Shown here in pieces: positions 14,942 through 23,382 of a stretch of 64,000 nt of DNA. Position 1 is the stretch's first letter; each line of letters opens with the position of its first letter. Under the pieces are notes generated by a model, which saw only the letters and a program-made list of their open reading frames with translations, ran no database searches and had not been told where the DNA came from. Source of the DNA: UBA6055 sp965203755 (GTDB lineage Bacteria > Chloroflexota > Anaerolineae > Aggregatilineales > Phototrophicaceae); assembly GCA_965203755.1 (NCBI GenBank), contig OZ241910.1, positions 1,364,001 through 1,428,000 on the forward strand, written 5' to 3'. The position numbers were made by a program, and so were the translations under genes.

Positions 14942-16462
14942 ATGAGCTTACTTGGATTGGATGTGGGCACAACCGGCTGCAAGGCGGTTGCGTTTAACGA
15001 GTCGGGGTCGGTTCTGGCAAAAGCCAGCCGCGAGTATCCTTTATTGAATCCGGCAGCGGGATGGTATGAACTGGACCCCAATCGGGTGTGGTCGGATATA
15101 TGCCAATGCCTGCTGGAAGTCAACGCGCAAATTCCCCATGACCCGGTTTCGGCCCTGGCCATTTCCTCCCAAGGCGAAGCGGTCATACCCGTCGCGCAAG
15201 ACGGAAGCGCGCTGGCAAACAGTCCCATCAGTTCGGACAGCCGCGCCGCGCCGCCGGCGGCTCATCTGGTGGAAGAGTTGGGCTTTGAACGGATTTATGA
15301 GATCACCGGGCAGCCGGCGGGCGCTTTGTTTACCCTGCCCAAAGTTCTATGGTGGAAAGAGCATGAGCCAGCCCTCTTTCGGCAAACGTGGAAATTTCTG
15401 TGTTATAGTGATTTTGTCGCCCTGCGGCTGGGCTTGGAGCCGGTCATTGACCATAGCATGGCAGCCCGTACCCTGGTCTTTGACATTCGGTCGCTGGATT
15501 GGTCGGATGAGTTGCTGGCAGCGGCCGAAATAGACAAAAATCGGCTGGCGAAACCCTTGCCAAGCGGGTCTGTCATCGGCGAGATTCCCGCTTCACTCGC
15601 CCGAAAACTGGGCTTTGCCAAGCAAGTCCAGGTGGTGACCGGCGGCCACGACCAACCCTGCGCGGCTCTTGGCGCCGGCGTGCTTCGCCCGGGAACGGCG
15701 CTGTACTCGATTGGCACAACCGAAGCGATTGTAGCTGTCATGCGCCAAAGCAATCCCGACTTGCGCCAGCATTATATCTCCTGCTATCCCCATGTCGCCC
15801 CCGATACATTCGTCGCATTGAGCGGCAGCCAAACCGGCGGCCGACTCCTGCGCTGGTATCGGGACGAACTGGCGGCCGCCGAACGCGCCGCAGCCGCGCA
15901 ACTAAAACAGGACGTCTATGATGTGATTGTCGGGCAGGTGGATGATGCGCCCGGGCGGCTGCTGCTGCTGCCCTACTTCGCCGGCAGCGGCATGCTGCAT
16001 AATGACCTGTCGGCGACTGGCGCCGTCATCGGTCTCACCTTCGACACCCGGCGAAAAGACATTGTCAAAGCCATTTTGGAGGGCATCACCTATGAGCAGG
16101 CGCTTAGCTTGCGCTGCCTGCGTGAGATCGGGATTGAAATCAATCAGCTGACCGCCGTCGGCGGCGGCGCCGACTCCGATATCTGGCTTCAGATCAAAGC
16201 GGACATTACCAATCTGCCCATACAAGCCATTCATACCGCCGAAGCCGCCAGTTTGGGCGCGGCGACGCTGGCTGGCTGGGCAACCGGAATATACCAAGAC
16301 CTGCTGGAAACAGCGCAGAAGTCAATCCGAATCCGCAAAACATTTTACCCGCGCGCAGATTATGCCCGGCATTATCAAAAACAGCTGACGGCTTATGCGG
16401 ATTTATACGCCGCGCTTCGGCCGCTCTATGATTCGATGAACGACATCCGCGCCGCGCAGTAA
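14942..16462 (+). CDS. FGGY-family carbohydrate kinase (xylulokinase/gluconokinase type)
   Basis: A 506-residue sugar kinase with both actin-like domains. The ATP phosphate loop is GLDVGTTGCKAVAFN; the second-domain nucleotide motifs are VTGGHDQPCAALGAG, LYSIGTTEAI and LTAVGGGADSDIWLQIKADI, followed by AEAASLGAATLAGWATG. Length and motifs fit xylulose, gluconate or L-fuculose kinases. It phosphorylates the imported sugar in the cytoplasm; the class II aldolase at the head of the operon would act on the product. AGGAGCAGCG precedes the ATG and the gap to the permease gene is only 8 bases, so translation is probably coupled. Exact substrate open. Confidence 0.9.
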   Translation: MSLLGLDVGTTGCKAVAFNESGSVLAKASREYPLLNPAAGWYELDPNRVWSDICQCLLEVNAQIPHDPVSALAISSQGEAVIPVAQDGSALANSPISSDSRAAPPAAHLVEELGFERIYEITGQPAGALFTLPKVLWWKEHEPALFRQTWKFLCYSDFVALRLGLEPVIDHSMAARTLVFDIRSLDWSDELLAAAEIDKNRLAKPLPSGSVIGEIPASLARKLGFAKQVQVVTGGHDQPCAALGAGVLRPGTALYSIGTTEAIVAVMRQSNPDLRQHYISCYPHVAPDTFVALSGSQTGGRLLRWYRDELAAAERAAAAQLKQDVYDVIVGQVDDAPGRLLLLPYFAGSGMLHNDLSATGAVIGLTFDTRRKDIVKAILEGITYEQALSLRCLREIGIEINQLTAVGGGADSDIWLQIKADITNLPIQAIHTAEAASLGAATLAGWATGIYQDLLETAQKSIRIRKTFYPRADYARHYQKQLTAYADLYAALRPLYDSMNDIRAAQ

Positions 16463-16464
16463 GC

Positions 16465-17124
16465 CTATTCACCGCCCCGCAGCCGGCGCCGGCGCTCTTC
16501 GATTTGGGCCAGCACATTATTATTGACTTGGGGGGCTTCTTTTTCTTTCTCTTCCAACCGCGAAATATCGGGCTGAACCACATCATCCTTGCTGATGACC
16601 ACATCGCGGTCTTGAAATTCGACTTTGCCTTCCGGGTTGTTCGCCAGGGCCTGCTTCATTTCATTGACGGCATCTTCTTGGGCGCCGGCCGCGGCTTCGG
16701 CTGCTTTTGCATCGGCTCTGCGTCTGGCGCGGGCGGCTGATCTTGAGGCTTTTGCGGGCGAAACTTTTGCCGCTTGGGCCGCCGCCGCGGCGTCAGCCGG
16801 TTTTGCGCGCCGCTCTTTTTTGTCGGGCTTGATGTCGGATTTGCTATTAAGCGCCGCGCCGACTTTCATGGTGGTTTCGACAGCCTGCCGAGTCTTGCGG
16901 AAGCGGCTGAAGATGCCGCGCGCCTGCTCTTCAACCTCGTCGGCTGTCGGGGCGGCTGAATCGCTTAATGCCCAGCGATAACCAACATAGACGCCGGCGG
17001 CCACAATCAGGAAAGGCAGCACCGTCTGGATTAACTGCACCAGGGTACTCATAACCGCCAGCGCCGCCAGGGTGCCAATCACTACAATGACCAGTTTGAT
17101 GGCTTTATCGCGGTCGATTTCCAT
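16465..17124 (-). CDS. Membrane protein with Ala/Lys/Arg-rich tail
   Basis: From the ATG at 17124 (AGGAGCAGGATCC upstream) the protein has 219 residues. Two close membrane spans occupy residues about 8-55 (KLVIVVIGTLAALAVMSTLV and TVLPFLIVAAGVYVGYRWA). The rest is low-complexity and charged: KSDIKPDKKERRAKPADAA, then SRSAARARRRADAKAAEAAA, with an acidic end NVLAQIEERRRRLRGGE. The basic segment could bind nucleic acid or an acidic partner; that is a guess from composition. The gene is convergent with the kinase, with only two bases between stop codons. No known family recognised. Confidence 0.65.
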   Translation of the reverse strand: MEIDRDKAIKLVIVVIGTLAALAVMSTLVQLIQTVLPFLIVAAGVYVGYRWALSDSAAPTADEVEEQARGIFSRFRKTRQAVETTMKVGAALNSKSDIKPDKKERRAKPADAAAAAQAAKVSPAKASRSAARARRRADAKAAEAAAGAQEDAVNEMKQALANNPEGKVEFQDRDVVISKDDVVQPDISRLEEKEKEAPQVNNNVLAQIEERRRRLRGGE

Positions 17125-17382
17125 GGATCCTGCTCCTGAATGCGTCAAACTCGCTGAATGGGCCGCAGAAATTCATCCATTTCGGATTCTTGCACGGTTC
17201 GGATGCCGTCTCTTGTTTATTATACCGCGATTTGTCAGAAATCCAGCCCATGACTCGACGGCCAAGGACGCGGCGGCGGCGTGCGATTTATCCAAACAGC
17301 CGTCTTTTGGCTTGCGTTTTGTGATATAACATCATTGTCAAAGCCAGCGATTCGCCGGTTGATTAGCCAAAGAGATTCACTT

Positions 17383-19362
17383 ATGTCGGACTCATTTGTG
17401 TCTCATGCTTTTGTACTGCCCGACAGGAACTTTCACGAGTGGCTTGCCGTTTTGCGCCCTTATCTGGAAAAGTTTGAAGGGGTGACAGCGCTGCGCTCGC
17501 CAGCCGGCAAAGACCTCAACCGCTACCGCAATGTAACGGCGGTGCAGGCCCCCTTGACCTGGTGGCAGGATTCGGCATTGACTCATATCCGCCGCATCTA
17601 TCCGCAGGTGGTGATGGTGGATGTGATTGAAGCCGAAACGCCGCCGCAGCTTGAGCCGATTGTGCAGCGGCGCATCCGCCTTGATGACCGCTATGGGCAA
17701 GAGGATACCGCGCCCAAGCACATCTTCGACCGCTTCGCCTTGGGATGGGCTGTGGATTCGCGGCTGATGACGGCGCTTGATCGATATAACGACCGGCTGA
17801 AAAAAGGCGACCTCCACGAAAGCCTTGACCTGCAAACCGCCCCCGGCGCCGATGTTCTCTGCGCCGCCGCCGGCAAGGTGATTTCGATTCGCGGCGATGC
17901 CAACGACCTCGGCTACCGCGCTTTGATACAGGTCGAAACGACGGTGGAAGGGGAACGCTTCATCACGACCTACGAAGGCGTCGAGAAGGTTCAGGTCAAG
18001 CAAGGCGATCAGGTGTCGCTTGGGCAGGTGATGGCGCAGTCGCAGCATGTCCGTTTGCGGCTGATTGTGCAGAATCCGCCGCATCATGGCGTCAGTCTCT
18101 TCCAACTCAAGAACGCGGTCAATCCACGCGATTACATCTATATCCCTGGCTTTCGCGTCCGGCCGACGGTTCATGGTCTGCGGGTGCGGGCATTGCCAAG
18201 CCTGCAAAGCGATATCCTCGGTGTGATTCACAGCTGGGAGCTGGCGGAGCCGCTGGAGCATCACGGGCGCGCCATCGAGAAAATCGGACTGGCGGGCAAA
18301 TGGCTGAAAGTGCAGGCGCCGGCCGGGTTCAAGGGGTATGCGGCGGCGCGTCATCTCGAAGCCATTACCGAAAGCAAAGGCGCGGCTGTCTTCCCCGGCG
18401 TCAATCCGGTCGGCGTCAATCTCGATGTCTATCATCCACGGGGGCGGCCGAATCCGTCCCATTTGGGTGATTTGGGCTGGCTGCGTTTTGGTTACAATGT
18501 CTCCAACTTTAAGGGTTCGCAGGACATTGAGGCTGCCTTGCAGCGCTATTTGCCGCTGATGGAAGCCTATCGCCGCGCCGGCTATCGGATTGTGTTCACG
18601 ACCAGCCATCAGACCTATGGCGAAGGGCGCAGTCAGTTTTGGCCCTGGCCGCAGATGACGGATGCCAAGTGGGACAAACTGATTAAGCGCTTTGCCGCGA
18701 TGATGCACGATATCGCCCGGCAGTGGGCTGGCCGCGATCTGGTTTCCGCCTGGCAGATTTGGAATGAGCAGGATGTGCCGCTTGGCTCCAAATCGGCGGT
18801 GCCCATGTCGGCGCGCAATTACACCCGCATGTTCGCCCAGGTCCATCGGGCGATCCGCAGCGCCGACAGCCAGGTTCAGATTCTAACCGGCGGCTTCGCC
18901 AGCGGCCCCGGCTGGGGTTCAAGATATGCCCGCCAGCTGGCGCAAGACCTGCCTGCCGATATCGAACCGGACGGCATCGCCTTTCATCCCTATGGGCGCG
19001 GCGTCAACGGTCATCCAATTTACGCGCCCTTTGGTCATATTGATGAGTTGGTCTGGGCATACAACGCGGTGCTCCCTCGCAAGCCGCTCTGGATTACCGA
19101 ATGGGGGGTTCTCGACCGCGGCCATGACAGCGTGCATGACGTCGCCGAATACGCCAGTTCATTTATACGTCATTTGAAGGCGAACTATGCGGGCAAAATC
19201 GCGGCGATAATCTGGTATGCTTGGGCCGAGGGGATGCACAATGGTTATGGCATCGTTGACGTCAACAACCGCCCGCGGCCGCCGTTGTCAGACACTTTCC
19301 TGTCATTGCCGGCGCCGGCGCCCAAGCCATCTGCTGTTAGCCAATGGCAAGGAAAACGTTAG
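17383..19362 (+). CDS. Multidomain protein: biotinyl/lipoyl-like, SH3-like and clan-A glycoside hydrolase domains
   Basis: A 659-residue protein without a signal peptide when started at 17383. Residues about 145-235 resemble the compact beta fold of M23/lipoyl-like domains (APGADVLCAAAGKVISI, VQVKQGDQVSLGQVMAQS). About 265-330 resembles a bacterial SH3 domain (HGLRVRALPSLQSDILGVI, GKWLKVQAPAGFKGYAAARHL). From about 345 onward is a TIM-barrel glycosidase related to GH39/GH5-type enzymes: QIWNEQDVP supplies the acid/base glutamate (E462) and LWITEWGVLD the nucleophile (E573). IAFHPYGRGV and IIWYAWAEGMHNGYGIVD fit the same barrel. Substrate unknown, possibly a wall or environmental glycan. The odd point is absence of an export signal despite binding modules that are usually extracellular. 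Confidence 0.75.
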   Translation: MSDSFVSHAFVLPDRNFHEWLAVLRPYLEKFEGVTALRSPAGKDLNRYRNVTAVQAPLTWWQDSALTHIRRIYPQVVMVDVIEAETPPQLEPIVQRRIRLDDRYGQEDTAPKHIFDRFALGWAVDSRLMTALDRYNDRLKKGDLHESLDLQTAPGADVLCAAAGKVISIRGDANDLGYRALIQVETTVEGERFITTYEGVEKVQVKQGDQVSLGQVMAQSQHVRLRLIVQNPPHHGVSLFQLKNAVNPRDYIYIPGFRVRPTVHGLRVRALPSLQSDILGVIHSWELAEPLEHHGRAIEKIGLAGKWLKVQAPAGFKGYAAARHLEAITESKGAAVFPGVNPVGVNLDVYHPRGRPNPSHLGDLGWLRFGYNVSNFKGSQDIEAALQRYLPLMEAYRRAGYRIVFTTSHQTYGEGRSQFWPWPQMTDAKWDKLIKRFAAMMHDIARQWAGRDLVSAWQIWNEQDVPLGSKSAVPMSARNYTRMFAQVHRAIRSADSQVQILTGGFASGPGWGSRYARQLAQDLPADIEPDGIAFHPYGRGVNGHPIYAPFGHIDELVWAYNAVLPRKPLWITEWGVLDRGHDSVHDVAEYASSFIRHLKANYAGKIAAIIWYAWAEGMHNGYGIVDVNNRPRPPLSDTFLSLPAPAPKPSAVSQWQGKR

Positions 19363-19448
19363 ACCGGCTTTATTTTTTCCGCTTAGGCTGAACGCGGCGG
19401 TGTTTTGTTCGCGATGTCCCTTTTATTCACACGAGGAGAACGGTCACG

Positions 19449-21500
19449 ATGAAAAAAGCGGCTTTTTTAGTTGTTCTGTTTGTATTGGCATGGAGCGGGG
19501 CTGTCCTCGCTCAAGAAAGTCAGCCCGCCCCGCAAGACCTGTACGAGGGACGGGCGGCGGCGCCAGAGTTTCCACCGGGGCTGGATTGGCTCAACGTTGA
19601 CCGCCCGCTGACGATGCAAGGTCTGCGCGGCAAAATCGTTATCCTGGACTTCTGGACCTATGGCTGCATCAACTGCATCCACATGATTCCGGTATTGGAG
19701 CGGATTGAAGAAAAATATGCTGATGAGGTGGTGGTGATTGGCGTGCATTCGGCAAAGTTCGAGACCGAAGGGCAGACGGATAATCTGCGCCAGATTGTTC
19801 AGCGCTATGACCTGCGTCATCCGGTCATCAACGACAATGCCTTTATGGTTTGGCGGACCTATGGCGCCCGCGCTTGGCCGACGGCTGTCATCATTGACCC
19901 GCGCGGCAACGTAGTGGTGCGCGAGTCCGGCGAAATCCCCTTTGCCGCCTTTGATGCCTATCTTTCGGGCATGGCGGCCTATTATGACGGCCTCGATGAG
20001 ACCATCATTGACCGCACACCGCTGGAAGTGACCCTGGAAGGCGCCGGGGATCCAGGCACCCCCTTGCTCTTCCCCGGAAAAGTCTTGGCTGATGAAGCCA
20101 GCCAGCGTTTGTTTATCGCCGACAGCAATCACAATCGGATTGTCGTTGTCGATTTGATGACGCATGAAGTCCTCGATATCATCGGCGCGGCGGCGCGCGG
20201 CTTTGATAATGGCGGGTTCGACAGCGCCCGTTTCGATAAACCGCAGGGCATGGCGCTGGATGGCGACCGGCTGTATATCGCTGATGTCAACAATCATGCG
20301 ATTCGCGAAGCCAATCTGACCGAGCGGACGGTGCGGACTGTGGCTGGCAGCGGCGAGATGGGGCGGGGTTATATCCGCTTTGGCGCACAGATCACCGCGC
20401 CGCTGGAGGCGGCTATCCGCAGCCCATGGGATGTTGAGCTTGATGAGGATGGCTGGCTGCACATCGCTATGGCTGGGACGCATCAGCTTTATATTTTTGA
20501 GCCGACGAGCAATCTGCTGTATCCATCGGTTGGCAATGGGCGCGAAGCCAATTTGAACGATGTTCGCCTTGCCGAAAGCGAATTGGCGCAGCCGAGCGGC
20601 CTGTTCTTCGCCGGCGGCGGCAAGCTGTACTTCGCCGACAGCGAATCGAGCACGATACGGCTGGCGGATTTTGAAAATGACCGCGTGACCGTCGTGGCTG
20701 GAACGACCGCAAACAACCTGTTCGATTTTGGCGACATTGACGGCGAGTTGGGCGAAAATCGCTTGCAGCACGCCTTGGGGGTGCAGGGCGTTCCCGGCGG
20801 CGACTTGTATATTGCCGACACCTACAACAGCCGCATCAAGGTCATCCCGGCCGGCGAGACGGCTGTCCGCACGGTCTTTGGGCTTGGCGGGTCGGGCGGC
20901 TACGCCGACGGCGATGCTGCCGTGGCGCAGTTCGACGAACCCGGCGGATTGAGCTATGCCAATGGGCTGCTCTATGTGGCTGATACCAACAATCATGTCA
21001 TTCGCACGATTGACCTTGCTTCGGGACTGGTCGATACTTTGACGTTTCGCAATCCCGAAGCGCTGGTGATTGACGCCGAAGCCCTGACCATTCTTGGCAG
21101 CGACAGCGCGATGGTCGCGCTTGAGACGCAAGACCTGGCGACTGGCGCCGGCAAAATCGCGCTGCGGCTTGGTTTCCCAAGCGGTTTCAAAATCAATCCA
21201 CTGATTGACAGCCGCCTGGAATTATCATCCCAGGCCGACGCGCTGCGAATTGAGGATGCAGATGAAGCCGGCGGGCTTGTCGTGACGGTCAATGAAAACG
21301 AAGTCCGCGTCCCGGTGACTTTCGCCGCCGGTCAGGGTGAACTGAAGGCGGCGCTGACGCTCTATTATTGCCGCGAAGGCGAAGCGGCGCTGTGCTTCAT
21401 TGAGACAGTCGACTATATTGTGCCTTTCCGGGCAGCGGCAGATCACAATCTGTCCGAAATCGCTTTGACGCGCGAGATCGCCGCGCCGGACGGATTTTAG
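19449..21500 (+). CDS. Exported thioredoxin-like protein fused to an NHL-repeat propeller
   Basis: A 683-residue protein with an N-terminal signal peptide (AAFLVVLFVLAWSGAVLAQ). Residues about 40-185 are a thioredoxin/TlpA-like domain with the active-site dithiol in FWTYGCINCIHMIPVLERI and the cis-proline region ARAWPTAVIIDPRG. Several NHL repeats follow (PQGMALDGDRLYIADVNNHAIR; PGGDLYIADTYNSRIKVI; GGLSYANGLLYVADTNNHVIR), expected to form a six-bladed propeller. The domain order matches animal NHLRC2 and its bacterial relatives. The C-terminal beta domain contains a pair of cysteines (YYCREGEAALCF). Likely acts in redox chemistry outside the membrane; the propeller may bind a partner. ACGAGGAGAACGGTCACG precedes the start. 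Confidence 0.88.
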   Translation: MKKAAFLVVLFVLAWSGAVLAQESQPAPQDLYEGRAAAPEFPPGLDWLNVDRPLTMQGLRGKIVILDFWTYGCINCIHMIPVLERIEEKYADEVVVIGVHSAKFETEGQTDNLRQIVQRYDLRHPVINDNAFMVWRTYGARAWPTAVIIDPRGNVVVRESGEIPFAAFDAYLSGMAAYYDGLDETIIDRTPLEVTLEGAGDPGTPLLFPGKVLADEASQRLFIADSNHNRIVVVDLMTHEVLDIIGAAARGFDNGGFDSARFDKPQGMALDGDRLYIADVNNHAIREANLTERTVRTVAGSGEMGRGYIRFGAQITAPLEAAIRSPWDVELDEDGWLHIAMAGTHQLYIFEPTSNLLYPSVGNGREANLNDVRLAESELAQPSGLFFAGGGKLYFADSESSTIRLADFENDRVTVVAGTTANNLFDFGDIDGELGENRLQHALGVQGVPGGDLYIADTYNSRIKVIPAGETAVRTVFGLGGSGGYADGDAAVAQFDEPGGLSYANGLLYVADTNNHVIRTIDLASGLVDTLTFRNPEALVIDAEALTILGSDSAMVALETQDLATGAGKIALRLGFPSGFKINPLIDSRLELSSQADALRIEDADEAGGLVVTVNENEVRVPVTFAAGQGELKAALTLYYCREGEAALCFIETVDYIVPFRAAADHNLSEIALTREIAAPDGF

Positions 21501-21535
21501 CTGAAGCAGCCGCCGGGCGCGGCGATGCGCGCTCA

Positions 21536-22495
21536 TTAACCGCGGGCGCCGACGGTTGCGCTGGCTGTTTGAACGGCGCCGCCGCGCACCAGCATGACCG
21601 CGACTTCGCTGTCCACCTTGGTGTTTGCCAGCAGAATGTGCAATTCATCGACAGCCTCGACCGCTTCATCGTCCAGGGCGGTGACTATATCGCCGACCAT
21701 CAAGCCGGCTTTTGCGGCCGGGCTGTCGGCCTCGACCGAGACAATCAGCAGGCCGGTATCCTGGTCAAGCGACTCGGCAGCGCCGTCAGGCAGGCGGGCG
21801 GGCTGAACGCCGATGCCCAGATAGCCCGGCTGGATTTTGCCATCCGTCAGCAGAGCGGCGACGGATTTGCGGATGGTCGCCGCCGGCACGGCGATGCTGA
21901 CCCCGCGCGAGAAGCCCGAGGTGTTCAGCCCGTGGATTTTGCCATCGCCGCCGAGGAGCGGGCCGCCAGAAAACCCCGGGTACATGATGACGTCGGTCTG
22001 GATATAGCCGGCCGCCAGCGACCGTCCCCAGCCGCCGCGCCGCCCGCGTCCGCGCCGTCCATGCCGGCGCATGGCTTTGGCTTTTTCCCGCAGTTTTTTG
22101 ACATCAGTCGGGTTAGCCAGGCCGCTGACGACGCCGAGCGCCGCCTGTATATTTTGAGTCGGGCGGCCAAGCGCCAGGACGAGATGGCCGACGCGCAGGC
22201 CGCCATCCTCGGTCCAGTTCGCCGCCGTCAGTGCGGCTTCGGTTTGCAGAAGGGCGAGGTCATTGTGAGGGTCGCGCCCGATGAGCGATGCGCCGGCGCG
22301 CGACCCATCAGCCAGCCCAACCGCTATATCATCTTCATACTCAACCACATGATGCGCGGTGACGACCAGATTGTCTGCCCAGACGATGCCGGTCGCCGGC
22401 AAGCGGCGGCGGGCTTCAACTCGAACGACGCTGGCGGCGGCCGATTCGACTCGGTCGGCCATGGCCTCAGATAACTGCCGCATCAGTTCTGTCAT
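21536..22495 (-). CDS. HtrA/DegP-like trypsin-fold protease with one PDZ domain
   Basis: A 319-residue protein from the ATG at 22495 (AAAGGAGAACGCA upstream). The triad is in place: His in VVTAHHVV (about residue 49), Asp in GRDPHNDLALL (79) and Ser in PGFSGGPLLGGDG (174), where the usual N-S-G-G is F-S-G-G. A Gly/Arg-rich insert RRHGRRGRGRRGGWGR (about 141-156) is inserted in the protease domain. The PDZ domain follows (GYLGIGVQPARL, SVEADSPAAKAGLMVGDIVTAL, LHILLANTKVDSEVAVMLVRGG). There is no signal peptide or membrane span, so unlike DegP it may work in the cytoplasm. Upstream in-frame ATG at 22555 would not add an export signal. Confidence 0.87.
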   Translation of the reverse strand: MTELMRQLSEAMADRVESAAASVVRVEARRRLPATGIVWADNLVVTAHHVVEYEDDIAVGLADGSRAGASLIGRDPHNDLALLQTEAALTAANWTEDGGLRVGHLVLALGRPTQNIQAALGVVSGLANPTDVKKLREKAKAMRRHGRRGRGRRGGWGRSLAAGYIQTDVIMYPGFSGGPLLGGDGKIHGLNTSGFSRGVSIAVPAATIRKSVAALLTDGKIQPGYLGIGVQPARLPDGAAESLDQDTGLLIVSVEADSPAAKAGLMVGDIVTALDDEAVEAVDELHILLANTKVDSEVAVMLVRGGAVQTASATVGARG

Positions 22496-22732
22496 TGCGT
22501 TCTCCTTTTCGCTTGTCTTAGCCTGATTATGCCAGCAGCCAGCAGCCAGCGACATTCAACCAATGGCGAGGTTCATCCTAGCCGTTCAGACAGGATTGGC
22601 TGGATGAAGGCATAAGTTCGGGGAGGGCTTGCGCTGGTTTTGCTTAGCGCGGGCTGCGGGGCGTAATGTCGTCGCGACGGCCCGGCCGGTGCGAAAATTT
22701 CCAGCTGGCATTCGCACCGGCGCGCCAGACTG

Positions 22733-23086
22733 TCACATGCTCAATGCGTCGTAACCAGGACCGCTGCTGAAGAAATCGTAGTTGGGCTGAATATCGGGGG
22801 TGAGATCAACGATATCGCCTTCCTCGTGTTCCTGGATGACTTTGGTATCGAAGGGCAGCCGCTCCTGTCCTTCCATCATTTCGTATTCAGAAGGGACTTC
22901 TTCTTCGATGAAAATGGCTTCGTAGGGGCATTCGGGAATACAGGCGCCGCAGTCGATGCAGGTATCCGGGTCGATAAAGTACCAAGGCCATTCGTTTTCC
23001 GGCTTGCCGGCGATGATACATTCCACCGGGCATACTTCAACGCAGGCGCCGTCCCGCAGGCACAGGCTGGTGATGATATGAGTCAT
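22733..23086 (-). CDS. Dicluster ferredoxin
   Basis: A 117-residue iron-sulfur protein with eight cysteines in two groups: C9, C15, C19 and C23 in SLCLRDGACVEVCPVECI, and C43, C46, C49 and C53 in CIDCGACIPECP. The second group is a regular CxxCxxCxxxCP cluster motif; the first is spaced C-x5-C-x3-C-x3-C. Together they would hold two [Fe-S] clusters. The acidic C-terminal extension (IQEHEEGDIVDLTPDIQ) is longer than in simple ferredoxins. It carries electrons in the cytoplasm; partners cannot be deduced. AAGGAGAACTCAC precedes the ATG. Single gene, not in an operon. Confidence 0.93.
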   Translation of the reverse strand: MTHIITSLCLRDGACVEVCPVECIIAGKPENEWPWYFIDPDTCIDCGACIPECPYEAIFIEEEVPSEYEMMEGQERLPFDTKVIQEHEEGDIVDLTPDIQPNYDFFSSGPGYDALSM

Positions 23087-23231
23087 GTGAGTTCTCCTTG
23101 ATTGAGTCTGGATTCAGATAAAGCGACAGTTTCACCGAACATCGGCAGTTTGATGTTATGGTATCGCATTCTACTAGGGCTTTCTACTACTTTTGTTGGA
23201 TTTTAAGCCGAGATTTCAGGATTCCTTCGGC

Positions 23232-23259
23232 TTGAGGCAGATGGTTTCTCTGCTATAAT
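23232..23259 (+). promoter_or_regulatory. Promoter of the tRNA-Arg gene
   Basis: TTGAGG at 23232-23237 and a perfect TATAAT at 23254-23259 with a 16-base spacer, ending ten bases ahead of the mature tRNA 5' end. Confidence 0.7.
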
Positions 23260-23268
23260 CACCTTGCA

Positions 23269-23342
23269 GCTCCAGTAGCTCAGAGGATAGAGCGCCAACC
23301 TCCTAAGTTGGGTTGTCACAGGTTCGAATCCTGTCTGGAGCG
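23269..23342 (+). tRNA. tRNA-Arg(CCT)
   Basis: The acceptor stem GCTCCAG pairs with CTGGAGC at the 3' end, followed by discriminator G. The D arm is TAGCTCAGAGGATAGAGC. The anticodon stem CCAAC/GTTGG encloses the loop CTCCTAA, giving anticodon CCT, which reads AGG (arginine). The T arm is CAGGTTCGAATCCTG. CCA is not encoded. The tRNA is followed after 40 bases by the restriction-modification genes; tRNA genes are frequent integration sites, but I see no second copy of the tRNA 3' end on the far side of those genes. Confidence 0.95.
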
Positions 23343-23382
23343 TCACAGAAAATAAGGAATTAGCTGGAAAAATGGAGAAGAT

